From Eutreptiella sp. 'Long Island Sound 2002' (Eukaryota > Euglenozoa > Euglenophyceae > Eutreptiales > Eutreptiaceae): DNA of 64,000 nt. Shown here piece after piece: positions 24,001 through 33,582 of the stretch. The stretch lies in NCBI GenBank assembly GCA_964036045.1, contig OZ038380.1, forward strand, positions 13,041,629 through 13,105,628, read 5' to 3'. The notes under the pieces are model-generated. The model was not told where the DNA came from. It ran no database searches and saw only the letters and a program-made list of their open reading frames with translations. Each line of letters opens with the position of its first letter. The first letter of the stretch is position 1. The position numbers and the translations under genes were made by a program.

Positions 24001-26103
24001 AGGCACGATGAAGGCTGGGCTGGCCCACTCACTGTCGGAGGGTTCGATCCATCCCCGCTCAATGAACTCGGCCAACAGCTTCTTCATGGCCTCGGCTCGA
24101 TCGCCCTGAAGTTGGTACTCCCGATGACGATAGATCTTCGGGTTTGGCTTCAGCTTGATCTTCGCTGTACCAAACCTCCCACGATCTGGAGGATTCCTGT
24201 TGGCGACGCCACTGAATAGCCGCGGATAGGCCTTGATCAGCCTCTCCTTCAGCTCGGCGACCTTCGGGTTCTCCTGGGCCTCTTCAGCCGCTTGCTTCGG
24301 TATAGATACAACCGACCGCACTGCGGTATAGGCCTCTTCTGGGTCCGATTCCGACTTCTCCTCGTCCGATATGCCGTCTTCATCGTCGTGGGGAGCTCTT
24401 CCCACCGATAATCTTCGGAAATTTGCGGCCTCGGGCTGGTGACTGTCGCTATCGGCACCCATTCTTGGGAAATCCCATGTTGGTGGGTCCGACCCAACCG
24501 GACCATCGTATTGGTCCGCGATGTGATCCATGACCCTCGCCACGAACTCGTCCTTCTCGTACTTGCCGGTGACCAACATCTTGTCATCCCACCAATGCGG
24601 AGATGTGACCATGGCCCGCCTTTTCTTGGCTGCCACACGGTCGTGCATCCCCATTCGCATGTAGTTGACGACGTCGTCGATCTCGGCGTGGGACAGGACG
24701 TCAATGCCATCAATTGGCTGATCCGTCCCCTCCTTGGGCTCAAACATGACCTTCATGGGCACCGCCTCCACCCTACGGATGAATGCTTCATCACCCGTGG
24801 GCTGGGCTTGCGCCCCATCCACCAGGAAAGCCTTGGTACCCCACGCTTGACCCGGGGAGGGCATTGATACACCCTTGGCGTCGATGAACAGCTCCTCCTC
24901 TGGCCCGAATGACATCTCGTTTAGGGTGATGGAGTCCAGCGTCGACTTGAGACCCTCCAACGGACATGGGCTGGATCGTATGCCGGTGATGACCAGGATC
25001 CCCTTCGCCCTATCCGCGATGATCTTCTCCACCGTACGTCTGGTGTTGTCCGGGGAGCCATGCCAATACATGGGTCCCCACTCCTTCAAACCCCAATGCC
25101 TGTGCCAGGCTGAGTCTCCTCGATGCCAATGCCTCCTGCACTTCCGCAGAAGTGGGGCATCCCGGGAAGCAAAGACGTCCGTCTCGGGCGCTTCGGCTCC
25201 CAGCGTCTGGATCATCCTGTCGTACACCTGCGGCGCCATTCCATACTCCGTGAGGTGAACTCCGCGGTCCCCTCTGGACTTGGCACCCACAGCTTGCACC
25301 GCTCGGACGATCCGATCCTCTTCCTCAGCATTCCATTGGGATGACCCACACGCATAGTCCGTGGACAGCCATGTGAGGCATTCATCGTCCTCCCGGACCA
25401 GCGTTGCACGATGGGGAAGGGCTCCAATGGCGTTGGCCACCATGAAGTCGTACCCCATGATCATATCCCAATCAGTAATGTCGGCCACGTAGAAGTTCCC
25501 GGATAGAGTGCTTCTCTTCGCCTGATCAGGGCGGTTCAAGCGCTCATGTTCCCAGAATTCCATACTGATAGTGGCCTCATGGGTGCCACCACCCATGATC
25601 TCTCCATTGGCGACCTTCAGGCGGACCGGTCTCCGGCTGGGCTGCAAGAATTCCTCCTTGAACAACCCTCTCCGGACCAGGCTCACCTGGGCACCCGTAT
25701 CCACCAACACATCCACCACCTTCTCCTCTCGTCCGCACCGTACTCGCACTTTCAAGTGCAACTGCCGCTCGTCGCCATGTGGTGTATGGACGACTCTCAC
25801 GGCATGCAACTCTAGCACGTCCGGGTGCATCAGGACTTCAAGGGTATGGTCACGGATGGTGTAGATCTTGGGTTGGTCCTGCCCGTCCACGGGGCTCTCC
25901 GTGGTCGCTCCTTCCTTCTTGCCATGTCCCGTTCCCACATGTACTTCCCTTGGCAGGGCGCTCCAGGGGTTGGGAGTGGCGAAACTCAGTGGTTTTGGCT
26001 CTTCCGGAGCCTTCTTCGGCACCCGATGTGCCTTCGCCTTCTCAGGGATTCCACTGATTTTCGGAGGAGAGACCTCCGACGTCCCACTCCCGTGGGGGCT
26101 CCT
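21037..26103 (-). CDS. pol: element 2 Pol: protease, methyltransferase-like, RT, RNase H, integrase, chromodomain
   Basis: Open frame of at least 1,661 codons counted from a GTG at 26022; it is open upstream to the gag TAG, adding 27 codons. Residues are numbered from 26022. Protease: VDVLVDTGAQVS (D108) and DWDMIMGYDFM (about 184-194). Residues 280-350 hold TDVFASRD and a later strand GILVITGI, resembling element 1's methyltransferase-like domain but with HGSPD (321-325) where NPPF is expected. RT: WRLVVDYRGLN (681-691), VLDLKHGYHQM, and catalytic FVDD (782-785). RNase H: LRTDASDYA, ETYAIV, CTDHQSL and VEDCLSRW. Integrase: H-x-H and C-x2-C near 1209-1251, then D1281, D1356 and E1392 (35 residues between the last two). 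A chromodomain near 1586-1630 (YKVRWKGF, DSWEPPSSF) ends the protein. All catalytic residues of RT and integrase are present, so it may be active. Expression as Gag-Pol would need TAG readthrough. Confidence 0.95.
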   Translation of the reverse strand, partial: RSPHGSGTSEVSPPKISGIPEKAKAHRVPKKAPEEPKPLSFATPNPWSALPREVHVGTGHGKKEGATTESPVDGQDQPKIYTIRDHTLEVLMHPDVLELHAVRVVHTPHGDERQLHLKVRVRCGREEKVVDVLVDTGAQVSLVRRGLFKEEFLQPSRRPVRLKVANGEIMGGGTHEATISMEFWEHERLNRPDQAKRSTLSGNFYVADITDWDMIMGYDFMVANAIGALPHRATLVREDDECLTWLSTDYACGSSQWNAEEEDRIVRAVQAVGAKSRGDRGVHLTEYGMAPQVYDRMIQTLGAEAPETDVFASRDAPLLRKCRRHWHRGDSAWHRHWGLKEWGPMYWHGSPDNTRRTVEKIIADRAKGILVITGIRSSPCPLEGLKSTLDSITLNEMSFGPEEELFIDAKGVSMPSPGQAWGTKAFLVDGAQAQPTGDEAFIRRVEAVPMKVMFEPKEGTDQPIDGIDVLSHAEIDDVVNYMRMGMHDRVAAKKRRAMVTSPHWWDDKMLVTGKYEKDEFVARVMDHIADQYDGPVGSDPPTWDFPRMGADSDSHQPEAANFRRLSVGRAPHDDEDGISDEEKSESDPEEAYTAVRSVVSIPKQAAEEAQENPKVAELKERLIKAYPRLFSGVANRNPPDRGRFGTAKIKLKPNPKIYRHREYQLQGDRAEAMKKLLAEFIERGWIEPSDSEWASPAFIVPKKEKGEWRLVVDYRGLNEQTEHDSYSLPLIDSILQKQQKKRIFTVLDLKHGYHQMPLHPDSRPCTAMSTPLGPMQWKVVPMGAKNGNAAFQRMMEDLLGPVRDCADPFVDDIIIGSGTENMTEDELIDAHEKDLRRVLSELDKHNMVCKPTKASLFVKEVEFAGHVVGHRQRRPMPRKLASLHHWEKPQTISELRSFMGFCNYYSGYVRMYAELSGPLHKMLQVGKFDGRKGSKKKLAWTPEAEDAFNSLKERLLGQLGLFLVDPDKGFVLRTDASDYAVGPVLEQVRDDGTHVPVAFWSRILAEGQRRTWTAREKETYAIVCALRKWSGHIGLQPVVVCTDHQSLQSWHKEHVDTPSGPAARRARWHETFAKFDLSVVYVPGKDNTVEDCLSRWAYPAGKAWMDISSHGDAEETEEAKRIIDMEKVMEQEGVKCFVVMANRTDLAKFRGARVQAIREETLEQWMVAPVELVRSVLTEDWSDDYAASEHWSKYWNAVSAPSDDEWPEGLTEDGDKLFLKDKLLVPENRVEELIDHWHNAQLMHPGRDKMQQDLEWRFKFPPGYYAILDRYCSDCAVCRATKSPNHSTAGNPVYTAIPEAPMRSVAMDVFAMPEVTVEGETYDCVILAVDRHSGYIVAVPGKKSKKKDKKDKHGVGLQAKTVANAMIRHWLTIFDVPAVICSDRGSQFVGTWFKTMCKHMGIRHAKTVAYHSRSNGRAEVAGRQMFEKFRQLHIDEPGRNWYNSLWRVLQAYHDLPGPTGLSPHRILFLRDRVSRTLPWMNHGKVARDANAMMSEADDTAAKVCKALQDEHDKRAKYFKQGKVQKYALQDTVWVERHHKDVLSRHRQASWYVPGVIVRKVGQDVYAVRVGDNKILDRDHSQLRPRAPDPSGRPVTFEFTAGDVDSDDEGEDDDFTAEKILADKPDPGTPGGRLYKVRWKGFAASRDSWEPPSSFVPRYTTVWMDYLKKKGISLDVKDVLVHLVAAVAP

Positions 26104-28908
26104 CTAGACTTGGCTTCCCGCAGCCCCTTCCGGCTGCGATCCGCCAGGACTTTGTCCTCCACTTTGCTGGGCTTTGAGTTCCGCCAACGTCCTCAACATG
26201 TCCTCAGCAACTTCCTCGATCGACCTCACTCGTTGGTCTTGACTAGGTCCACCACCATAGCCTCTTCCTCCGCCTTTTCCTTGGCCTTTGCCTTGGCCTT
26301 TTCCCCCGTCTCCGCCCTTCGCTTTCCAATCGGAAATCCGCTGCTCCTTGGGCTTCTTCTCGGGGTGAGCGGCGAAGTAGGCCTTCTTGTCCGCCTCATA
26401 CACCTTGCACTGACGGTGGTCGTGTGCATGGTTGTTTCCCTTGCCATAACAGACCCAGCACCCGTCGTGCTGAGACCTGTACTCTCGGAACGAGAGCGGT
26501 GGGTTCCCGATCCGCCTTGGCTCTTTGCCCTTCTTGGGTCCCACCTGGCTCCATCTGGACCGATCCTGCCCATTGTTCTTCACGTTGTGCGCCACAAACG
26601 CAAAGAAATGGGCCTCCTCGTGATCCTCCCGGGACCAGTGGTCTTGGCCACTTCCACTACCATCCTCCGCGGAGTTGGCCGTGTCCTCCTGGATCTCCCG
26701 ATGATGGCGGTCTTCTCGGTGTCCTCGTTGTCCATGACCATGCCGATCCTGCACGTGGGCCTCGTTCTTCGCATTGAGCTTCAACTCCACCGTGATGTAC
26801 TTCACGATCTCGTCCAGGCTCATGCGAGCGAAGATGACTTGCATCTTCAGCGGCTCCCCGCGCCTCCACTCCACGTTGTTGAGGCGCAGCAACCTTTGCC
26901 CCATGGAGTCCCCGAATACCTCCTCGTACACGGCGTTCTTCAGGCCCAACATCCGGTCGGGTTCGCCCAGGTTCCTCCCGAAGAACTCCATGATACCCGC
27001 ATGGGTATCCTCCGCCGCCATCATCCTCACCGCCACCCGTCTCTTGGCGCGCTTCTTCTCCTTGTCCTCCACTCTCCTTTTCCAGCTGCCGGGGAGGACG
27101 TCCTTCAGGAGGTGGCGGATCTCGCTGGCCTCGTTCCAATCCTCCACCAGCTTGAGGCATCTGCGGTACTTCCGCAGATACCTGTTCCACTCCCGGACCC
27201 GCAACTCACCGCGGTCCAGCGGCAGTGGAATGGACCACAGGTCCTCCAGCTTCTGGTTAGGAGCGTCCACCCGCTCCTCATCCTCCAGCCACTGAAGGCA
27301 GGCCTGCTCCGTCCTGATCAATCCTTCCCGGATCTGATCCCGCAGCTCCTCCTTCAGGTCCTGCGCCAGGCGGTGTGGGAATGTCCGGCATACCCACTTA
27401 TCCCGCGACGCTCCCCGCATCTCGCCGACGACCTCCTCGGCGAAGTCCTCCCAGTCCAGGATGAAGTCATCCAGGTTGGACGGGTTCCCGTCGTAATAGG
27501 GGATTTTGATTCCCCTGAGGTCGTCAATCCTGATGGCGTCTCCGACGTCTCCAGCCACCACTCCACCGAGACGGATACCACCTGTGGCCGGGGGATTTGA
27601 GTACACTCCCCGTACGTCCCTCTCCTCCATGGAGTGCGGTCCAGTTGGGCCTGAACCCATGGGGTTTGGAATGCGGGAAGGACTTGCTCCATCGACCATC
27701 CATATCCCCGTATTGGGGTCCTTCGCCCACATGTTTCCGCTTGGATGGCCTCGACCATGTCCGTCGGCGCTTCCCATGGTTCGCCCCTGCATGGTCTGGT
27801 TCTGGATCTCGATCTTCTCTTCCGCATAGACTGCCATATTCGTCGTGAGCGGTACATCCCGGGCGGCATGGAACATCTGCACCGTCAGGCTCCTCGGGTC
27901 CGTGGCCACGTGCCCTTCCCGCATGGACCCAGCCGGTGCCGTGTGTTCCCCGAGCATTGTGGACTCGCTGAACAGGGGAACATACGGCAGCGCACCCGGG
28001 TCAACACGCGGAGGCGCGTAGGGTGCCTCTGCAGGGCCGCCCATGGGTTTCTCCATGGCGCTCCTGAGGGTCTTAACCCGCTCCACCAGCTCCACCGCGG
28101 CCGGCTTTGCCGGGAGCTCCGGACCCGAGGCGAGGGGCTGTCGCTCCTCTAGCCTTCTCAGGCGTCCCGACATGTCCTCCACTAAGTTGAGGAGGCTGTC
28201 CACCACTTGCTGCTGCTTCTGCAGGGCCAGCTCCAGATTCTCCCGGTACCGGGCCTGATCCGCTCGCAGCTCCTCCATGTGGTTCTCCGCGGCCGACTGG
28301 TCGTCCAGGATCCCCGCGACATCCTCCTCTAGAGCGTCCTTGGCGTTGTCCAGGCGGTCAAGGTGACGCACGATGGCGTCCATCCCCATCTTCGGGTACT
28401 TGCCCATGAGGAAGGACACGTGCTCGCAGTGGCACGTAGCGTGCTTTCCGCCGGATTCAGCGCATCCCGCGGTTCCCAGCACCTCAGACTCATCACGCAT
28501 AGGCGTATCGCCTATGGCGTCCGTCTCTGGTCCAGTGTGCCGGGGCACAGGTGCCGTCCGGGCCCTGGCTGGCCTCTCCAAGCCCTCGGCGTCGTGCTGC
28601 AGGGCGGGCTCGGGGGCCGTATGCGCCCTGGCGATCGGCGCGGACATCTCCGGCTCCGAAGGTGGCTCGTGGGCTGTCCGATAGCCCTCGGAGTGCCCCT
28701 CGGATTCCCACAGCCTGACCGGGCTGGGGTCCGTGTCCATAGCACCGGCGTCCCTTGCCGCGGACTTGGGTGACGCGCGCTTCCGGTAGCGCCGGGCCCG
28801 TCCTCCACTGCTGCCTGAATGGCAGGCCTCATCAGAGTCCTCCGCGGCCGAGCGGAGGTTGCATGCCTTTCGGCAGCGACGCTCACACATGGAGACCAGG
28901 TCCTCCAT
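26104..28908 (-). CDS. gag: element 2 Gag
   Basis: The start is placed at the ATG giving MEDLVSMCERRC. It is downstream of the primer-binding site, while the same open frame extends back into the LTR to 29202. The product is about 934 residues, long for a Ty3/gypsy Gag. It has a Pro/Ala/Glu-rich N-terminus, a heptad-rich coiled-coil stretch (around LDRLDNAKDALEEDVAGILD and LQKQQQVVDSLLNLVEDM), and a central helical region after IKIPYYDGNPSNLDDFILDW typical of retrotransposon capsids. A Cys/His cluster, CWVCYGKGNNHAHDHRQC, resembles a variant zinc knuckle, and a Gly/Lys/Gln-rich basic tail follows. It ends at TAG (26104-26106), and pol follows in the same frame. Confidence 0.9.
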   Translation of the reverse strand: MEDLVSMCERRCRKACNLRSAAEDSDEACHSGSSGGRARRYRKRASPKSAARDAGAMDTDPSPVRLWESEGHSEGYRTAHEPPSEPEMSAPIARAHTAPEPALQHDAEGLERPARARTAPVPRHTGPETDAIGDTPMRDESEVLGTAGCAESGGKHATCHCEHVSFLMGKYPKMGMDAIVRHLDRLDNAKDALEEDVAGILDDQSAAENHMEELRADQARYRENLELALQKQQQVVDSLLNLVEDMSGRLRRLEERQPLASGPELPAKPAAVELVERVKTLRSAMEKPMGGPAEAPYAPPRVDPGALPYVPLFSESTMLGEHTAPAGSMREGHVATDPRSLTVQMFHAARDVPLTTNMAVYAEEKIEIQNQTMQGRTMGSADGHGRGHPSGNMWAKDPNTGIWMVDGASPSRIPNPMGSGPTGPHSMEERDVRGVYSNPPATGGIRLGGVVAGDVGDAIRIDDLRGIKIPYYDGNPSNLDDFILDWEDFAEEVVGEMRGASRDKWVCRTFPHRLAQDLKEELRDQIREGLIRTEQACLQWLEDEERVDAPNQKLEDLWSIPLPLDRGELRVREWNRYLRKYRRCLKLVEDWNEASEIRHLLKDVLPGSWKRRVEDKEKKRAKRRVAVRMMAAEDTHAGIMEFFGRNLGEPDRMLGLKNAVYEEVFGDSMGQRLLRLNNVEWRRGEPLKMQVIFARMSLDEIVKYITVELKLNAKNEAHVQDRHGHGQRGHREDRHHREIQEDTANSAEDGSGSGQDHWSREDHEEAHFFAFVAHNVKNNGQDRSRWSQVGPKKGKEPRRIGNPPLSFREYRSQHDGCWVCYGKGNNHAHDHRQCKVYEADKKAYFAAHPEKKPKEQRISDWKAKGGDGGKGQGKGQGKGGGRGYGGGPSQDQRVRSIEEVAEDMLRTLAELKAQQSGGQSPGGSQPEGAAGSQV

Positions 28909-29116
28909 GTCACGTCCTCCTCTTCCTGAGTGTCGTTCTTCTCTTCGGGCTTCAACTTCCGGAGTTCGCCATGCTCTTGAACGTCTCGGTCCTTCTATGG
29001 CTCCAATCTCCGGCGTGGTCTCCACCGAGTCCACAATACGCACCCGGGGCGTACTTGAGCAGGGCTCATAAGGGCCCAAGTCCCCGGGTCGGCGGTTGGT
29101 AGGGGCAGCAGGTAAG

Positions 29117-29128
29117 CCTCTGCTACCA
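29117..29128 (-). promoter_or_regulatory. primer-binding site of element 2
   Basis: Minus strand TGGTAGCAGAGG starts at the base next to the 5' LTR end. It matches the expected complement of an initiator-methionine tRNA 3' end (...CCTCTGCTACCA), the common primer for Ty3/gypsy elements. Confidence 0.85.
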
Positions 29129-31480
29129 TAAAGAAGACCGGCCCCCGCTGTGCCCCTTCCGCCTGTTACCCCTGCTGATTTACTCCGGATCAACGATTGC
29201 ATTTCTCAAAATCCTCAAAGTCCAAGGTCCAAAATCCAAAAATATAGAAATAAAATCCTCCTTCAACCCTGAATAGCAACCAGATCCCACAAGTAGAGCA
29301 ATAACCCAATTCACAATCCAAATCAGGCTGCGGGCTTTCGTTCAGCACACCGGTATTCCCACGGTGGCGGGCATGTACAAGAATTGCACCAAGGAAGAAA
29401 GCCCTGAAATTGGCATATGAACACAAATAAAGCAAGGTTGGGGAGAGATGGAAACTTACACAATCACAGCCATAGACCCATCATTCCTGGACTCAAGACC
29501 TTCCCTTGACTCACCAACATGATGCCCTGAACCCAGTCCAATAATATGGCTAAATGCCATGTGTCAAAAGTCACTACATAAACCCCAAAAATGTGTTCAC
29601 TCCCAAGCCTCTAAATCCTAGCCCAATAGGGGAGGTGGCGTGTCATGGCCTAGAGTGGCACTCAGGACCATGCCCTACCCTGACATAAACTTGGTTGGAC
29701 TTGGAGTCGAATGGGCTTGGAGAAATGACCTATGAGTTTGAACTCATAACATGCCAAAAAACTGCCAATTCACACCATATTGGCCATATATCAAAAATAT
29801 GCTCAAAATTGATGTTACTACTTATCCGAAGGCTCCAAGCATGCATGGAATCGAAGTCTACTATTCATGGAGGATAGAGACCAAAGGCCACTGCCCATGT
29901 ACATCCCCATTTTACCCTCGAAACCCCTTCGGATATGGGCGCCACGCACTGCCCAAGTCAGCCAATGAATTAGAGACCAATTCTTGTAATCTCTCATGCG
30001 CCAAGCCAAATGGAGTACAAGATCCGGCATATGGTGGTGTTCAACTCCAAAGCATATGCCAACATATGAACAACATACCATGGTTCGACTCTCCATAGGC
30101 TTCTTGCTGTAAGCTGACCAGGTGAGTACACAAAACGCAAAAATGAGCAAAAATTGAGGTCAAAAACATGAAAATATGACCAAATACAAAGTTGTCATGA
30201 TAGTGTATCTCTATGCTCACCCATGATATCCGTTCATGGTTCAATACACAAATGATTGGAACCATTTGCGAACAATTCCCCCACTTGGATCCCCAATCGG
30301 GCGCATGGAGATACCTTTGCCACTAATATCTACATGCCCCATGAAAATGGGAGTGCACCCATGGATCTCTTTGTCAAACATACCATGAGCAATACATACG
30401 CGGTAGACTTGGTCTAGCGCTTTGAATTCCACAATTGGGACATGGGCAAAGCCCTTGTCACGTATGGCTCCCCATCTCTTCGGCCACACGAAGATATATA
30501 ACATGGGCGTGAGCATATCAAACATATACCATGAATACCACACATACCCTCAAAATATGGCTCCCACCATGATATGCCATGTCCCTCCATTGACATAACT
30601 TCACGTTAAAAATACGTAGGAACCCAAGGAAAGTTGCTATGCAACCCCAACACTCATGCGGCATACTCGAAAGTCGCATTAAAATATTCGGTTGCACGGT
30701 CCAAGAGTTATATATCACTTTATACCCTCTTGACCCTTTTCCCTTGCTACACCGGGCATGTGTGCGCACCAAAGGCGTTTGATGCTTCCTAAATTAAGTT
30801 GAGACCAAGGCAGTTCCAACCCAACCTTCCTTATTCTCTTTCCTCACACTCGCTCGTAGATATGGCTCTTCCAAGTGGTCCCGCGATTCGCTTTTGTTTC
30901 CCTTATATCTCCAAGTCAAATGGGTGGCAAGTATAAGGGAAACCTGATTCGGGCATAGGGAAAGGAGTGTGACCAATCGACGAAGTCCAAATCAAGTGCG
31001 GCGATGTCGAAGTCGAAAATCCGATTTCGACATCGCGAAAAATTCTGATTAAAATTTCGAGTGCTTATATAGAGAATTGCGGAAGCAACGAACCCTTCGC
31101 TGATGAAATCTGACCCTTCAACGGAATATCCGCCAAAATATCTGGAAATAACAGTTAACCAATCGGTTAACGCAAAATCGCGAGCCAACTGACAGTCGCC
31201 GATACATTGACTATCAGAACGAAAGGCTGAAAAATTACGGAAACATTATGATAATAAAACCCTGTTGATTCCTGATATTCTGCTATATAAATCTCCGCTG
31301 GCGGCGCCTCGGTACTGAATATGGCCGCTCATAGCCGGAATGGCCAAACCTATCACACTATCACATCGGGTTAGATCAGGTGGATGGGAGAGTATGATAT
31401 CAGCCAATGGCGGCTTGCCGGCACATAGATACACACCCCAAGTGACCCCAAGATGGCCACGGGGGTCCGAACCGGCTTCA
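29129..31480 (-). repeat. 5' LTR of element 2
   Basis: Near-identical to 18270-20641. TG at 31480 on the minus strand starts the element. Unusually long for an LTR, with no convincing ORF of its own. It carries the same inverted repeat as the 3' copy (around 31002-31037). Confidence 0.92.
31063..31072 (-). promoter_or_regulatory. TATA-like site in 5' LTR of element 2
   Basis: Minus strand CTATATAAGC lies about 410 bp inside the LTR, a plausible core promoter position. A second TATA-like run (TTTATATAG) lies about 190 bp from the LTR start, near 31283. Which one acts, if either, cannot be told from sequence. Confidence 0.4.
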
Positions 31481-31657
31481 GTAGATTGTGGTTGTCGGGT
31501 GTAATCTTAGGCAGCCCAACTTACCACGGTGTCTGTCACCGAGTGTTGGCTACCTAAAACTCAAGGGCCTAACCACTCTTTTGATCTAGATGGTCTTCTG
31601 TTTGAACAGTTCATGTACCACAGACGGGTCAATTGGTATCATAGATCAGTGCTCAAT

Positions 31658-32164
31658 GCTAATTTGGGCCATAAAACACTACATCGCATCTCGTGTCCCG
31701 TTCTTTTGCACACTTGTAACCTTCATAATTCGCGGCGTGTGATCTTGCCACCGATTTGCGGAACACGTCCAATTGAGGGGAGACTTTTTAATTTCTACAT
31801 CGGAATTTTTCTAAGACGCTATGATGTTTGGCCCACAATGCCAATATATATGTCCATGTGCTAATTTGGGCCATGAAACACTACATCGCATCTCGTGTCC
31901 CGTTCTTTTGTTTCTAAGACGCTATGATGTTTGGCCCACAATGCCAATATATATGTCCATGTGCTAATTTGGGCCATGAAACACTACATCGCATCTCGTG
32001 TCCCGTTCTTTTGCACACTTCCAACCTTCATAATTCGCGGTGTGTGTTCTTGCCACCGATTTGCGGAACACGTCCAATTGAGGGGAGCTTTTTCAATTTC
32101 TACATCGGAATTTTTCTAAGACGCTATGATGTTTGGCCCACAATGCCAATATATATGTCCATGA
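31658..32164. repeat. 202-bp tandem repeat, three copies, middle one deleted
   Basis: Units start at 31658, 31860 and 31963 with 'gctaatttgggccat'. The first and third are 202 bp. The second is 103 bp because 99 bp after 'cccgttcttttg' are missing. No coding content. Confidence 0.9.
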
Positions 32165-33342
32165 GTAATGCACTTAACACAACATACCCACCCATGAAAG
32201 GCCGTGTCATGAAAAACCCGGGCAAGAAATGTACTAGAATCTAACAAAATTGTTTCAATTTTGTCAACATTTATGACAAAATTGCTTCAATTTTGCCATT
32301 ACTTATGAAACTTTGGAACAGGACATATCTTTTTGAAATTATGCATTATCTATTAAATTTTGGAAAACTTTTAGACTCTCAGGGCATTTGAGAAAATGGA
32401 TCCTGCTTTGCAATGTCTTCAATCGCTTCTAGTCATTGTCGGACCTCTATGTGACCGCCGGCCGCATGTGATACATTTTGTTCTGACGTTTGCTAGCTCC
32501 CTTTAGGATTGATGTGCAGCGGGCTAAGGGGCTACGCTTGTTGAGAGCAATCAAACCGAGTTATAAAAATATATGTGCACAAAGCACATATTGTTAAAAA
32601 TGATTGTAGATGACAATGTTGTGCTAGTTTTGTGTAGCATCAAGCATAGCACGTTGGTGTCTGCTGTAAAGAGCCAACCCCACATGCAAACTCTTGCTAA
32701 ATACAAAATGTCGCACTGATGAGCATTTGCGTTGGAGTTTCTTCTACATGTGTTGTGGAAATCCGAATCCACAGGTCAGTGCAACTTTGAAGAAATAGTT
32801 CACCGTCTCTCACAGCTACATGCACATACACCCATCCCCTTGTGTGTTCTTTCCTCCTTCGTGCCGCACGCGGGAATACCCTTAGAGATGTTCCTGAACG
32901 TGGAGAAAAATAGGCCTGCAAAAGACCCATGTACCCCCACTCCCATGTAAGCCATGGGCACACTTTATGACCGGGTAAAAGTGCCCAACAATCAGCCCAT
33001 CCATGATAGCCATAGGGGCAAGAACAAATCTTAGTCTTGTTTGGAAAAGACCGGGCACCGTACCCATGGCCGGCGAGGTTGTATGCGCACATGGAAATGC
33101 TCTGCAACGTAAAATTGCCAGCTTGTATACCATTCACTTGTTCGAATATCACCCCTTACGTTTAATAATTTGTATCCTAAAACATGGGCTTTTAACACTG
33201 GCAAACCTATTTTCGGCATGGTGTGTGCTTGGATACCCCCAACACATCCACACTTTGTTGTATGCATATGTGGTCGCTGCATGCTTCATTATGCCCATCT
33301 TCTGCATAAACTAGCGCTATTTGTGTAGTTTTTATAAATTTT
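32165..33342. other. no recognised feature
   Basis: Short ORFs only (the longest is a 151-codon minus-strand frame at 32697-33152, without motifs). No RNA or repeat that I can support. Confidence 0.45.
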
Positions 33343-33530
33343 CGCGAAAAATTTTGTTATATTGTCTCAGTTAATTTTCACCAAATATGCAACCAAAATC
33401 CATTATCTTGCACACACTTTAATACTACTTTACCATCGCGAAAAATTTTGTTATATTGTCTCAGCTAATTTTCACCAAATATGCAACCAAAATCCAATAC
33501 CTTGCACATACTTTAATACTACTTTACCAT
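33343..33530. repeat. 94-bp tandem duplication
   Basis: Two copies of a 94-bp AT-rich unit start 'cgcgaaaaattttgtta' at 33343 and 33437. An (aat)n microsatellite of about 20 bp follows at 33563. Confidence 0.9.
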
Positions 33531-33582
33531 TCTCAATGGATTTTCTTTGAAATCTTGTGCTCCATAATAATAATAATAATAA

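Larger units (their letters stand above)
18270..31480 (-). mobile_element. intact Ty3/gypsy chromovirus-like LTR retrotransposon (element 2)
   Basis: A complete minus-strand LTR retrotransposon. Two near-identical 2.35-kb LTRs bound an 8.5-kb interior, and the 4-bp direct repeat gtag flanks it (18266-18269 and 31481-31484). A primer-binding site touches the 5' LTR and a polypurine tract touches the 3' LTR. Gag and pol frames are uninterrupted apart from one TAG between them. The LTRs differ at only scattered bases and a few small indels, so insertion was recent. The element shares domain order with element 1, including the domain between protease and reverse transcriptase, but the sequences are very different. 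Confidence 0.95.

Noticed and set aside
25825-27600. 591-codon plus-strand ORF
   Set aside because: Antisense shadow of gag-pol of element 2, which has clear domains on the other strand.
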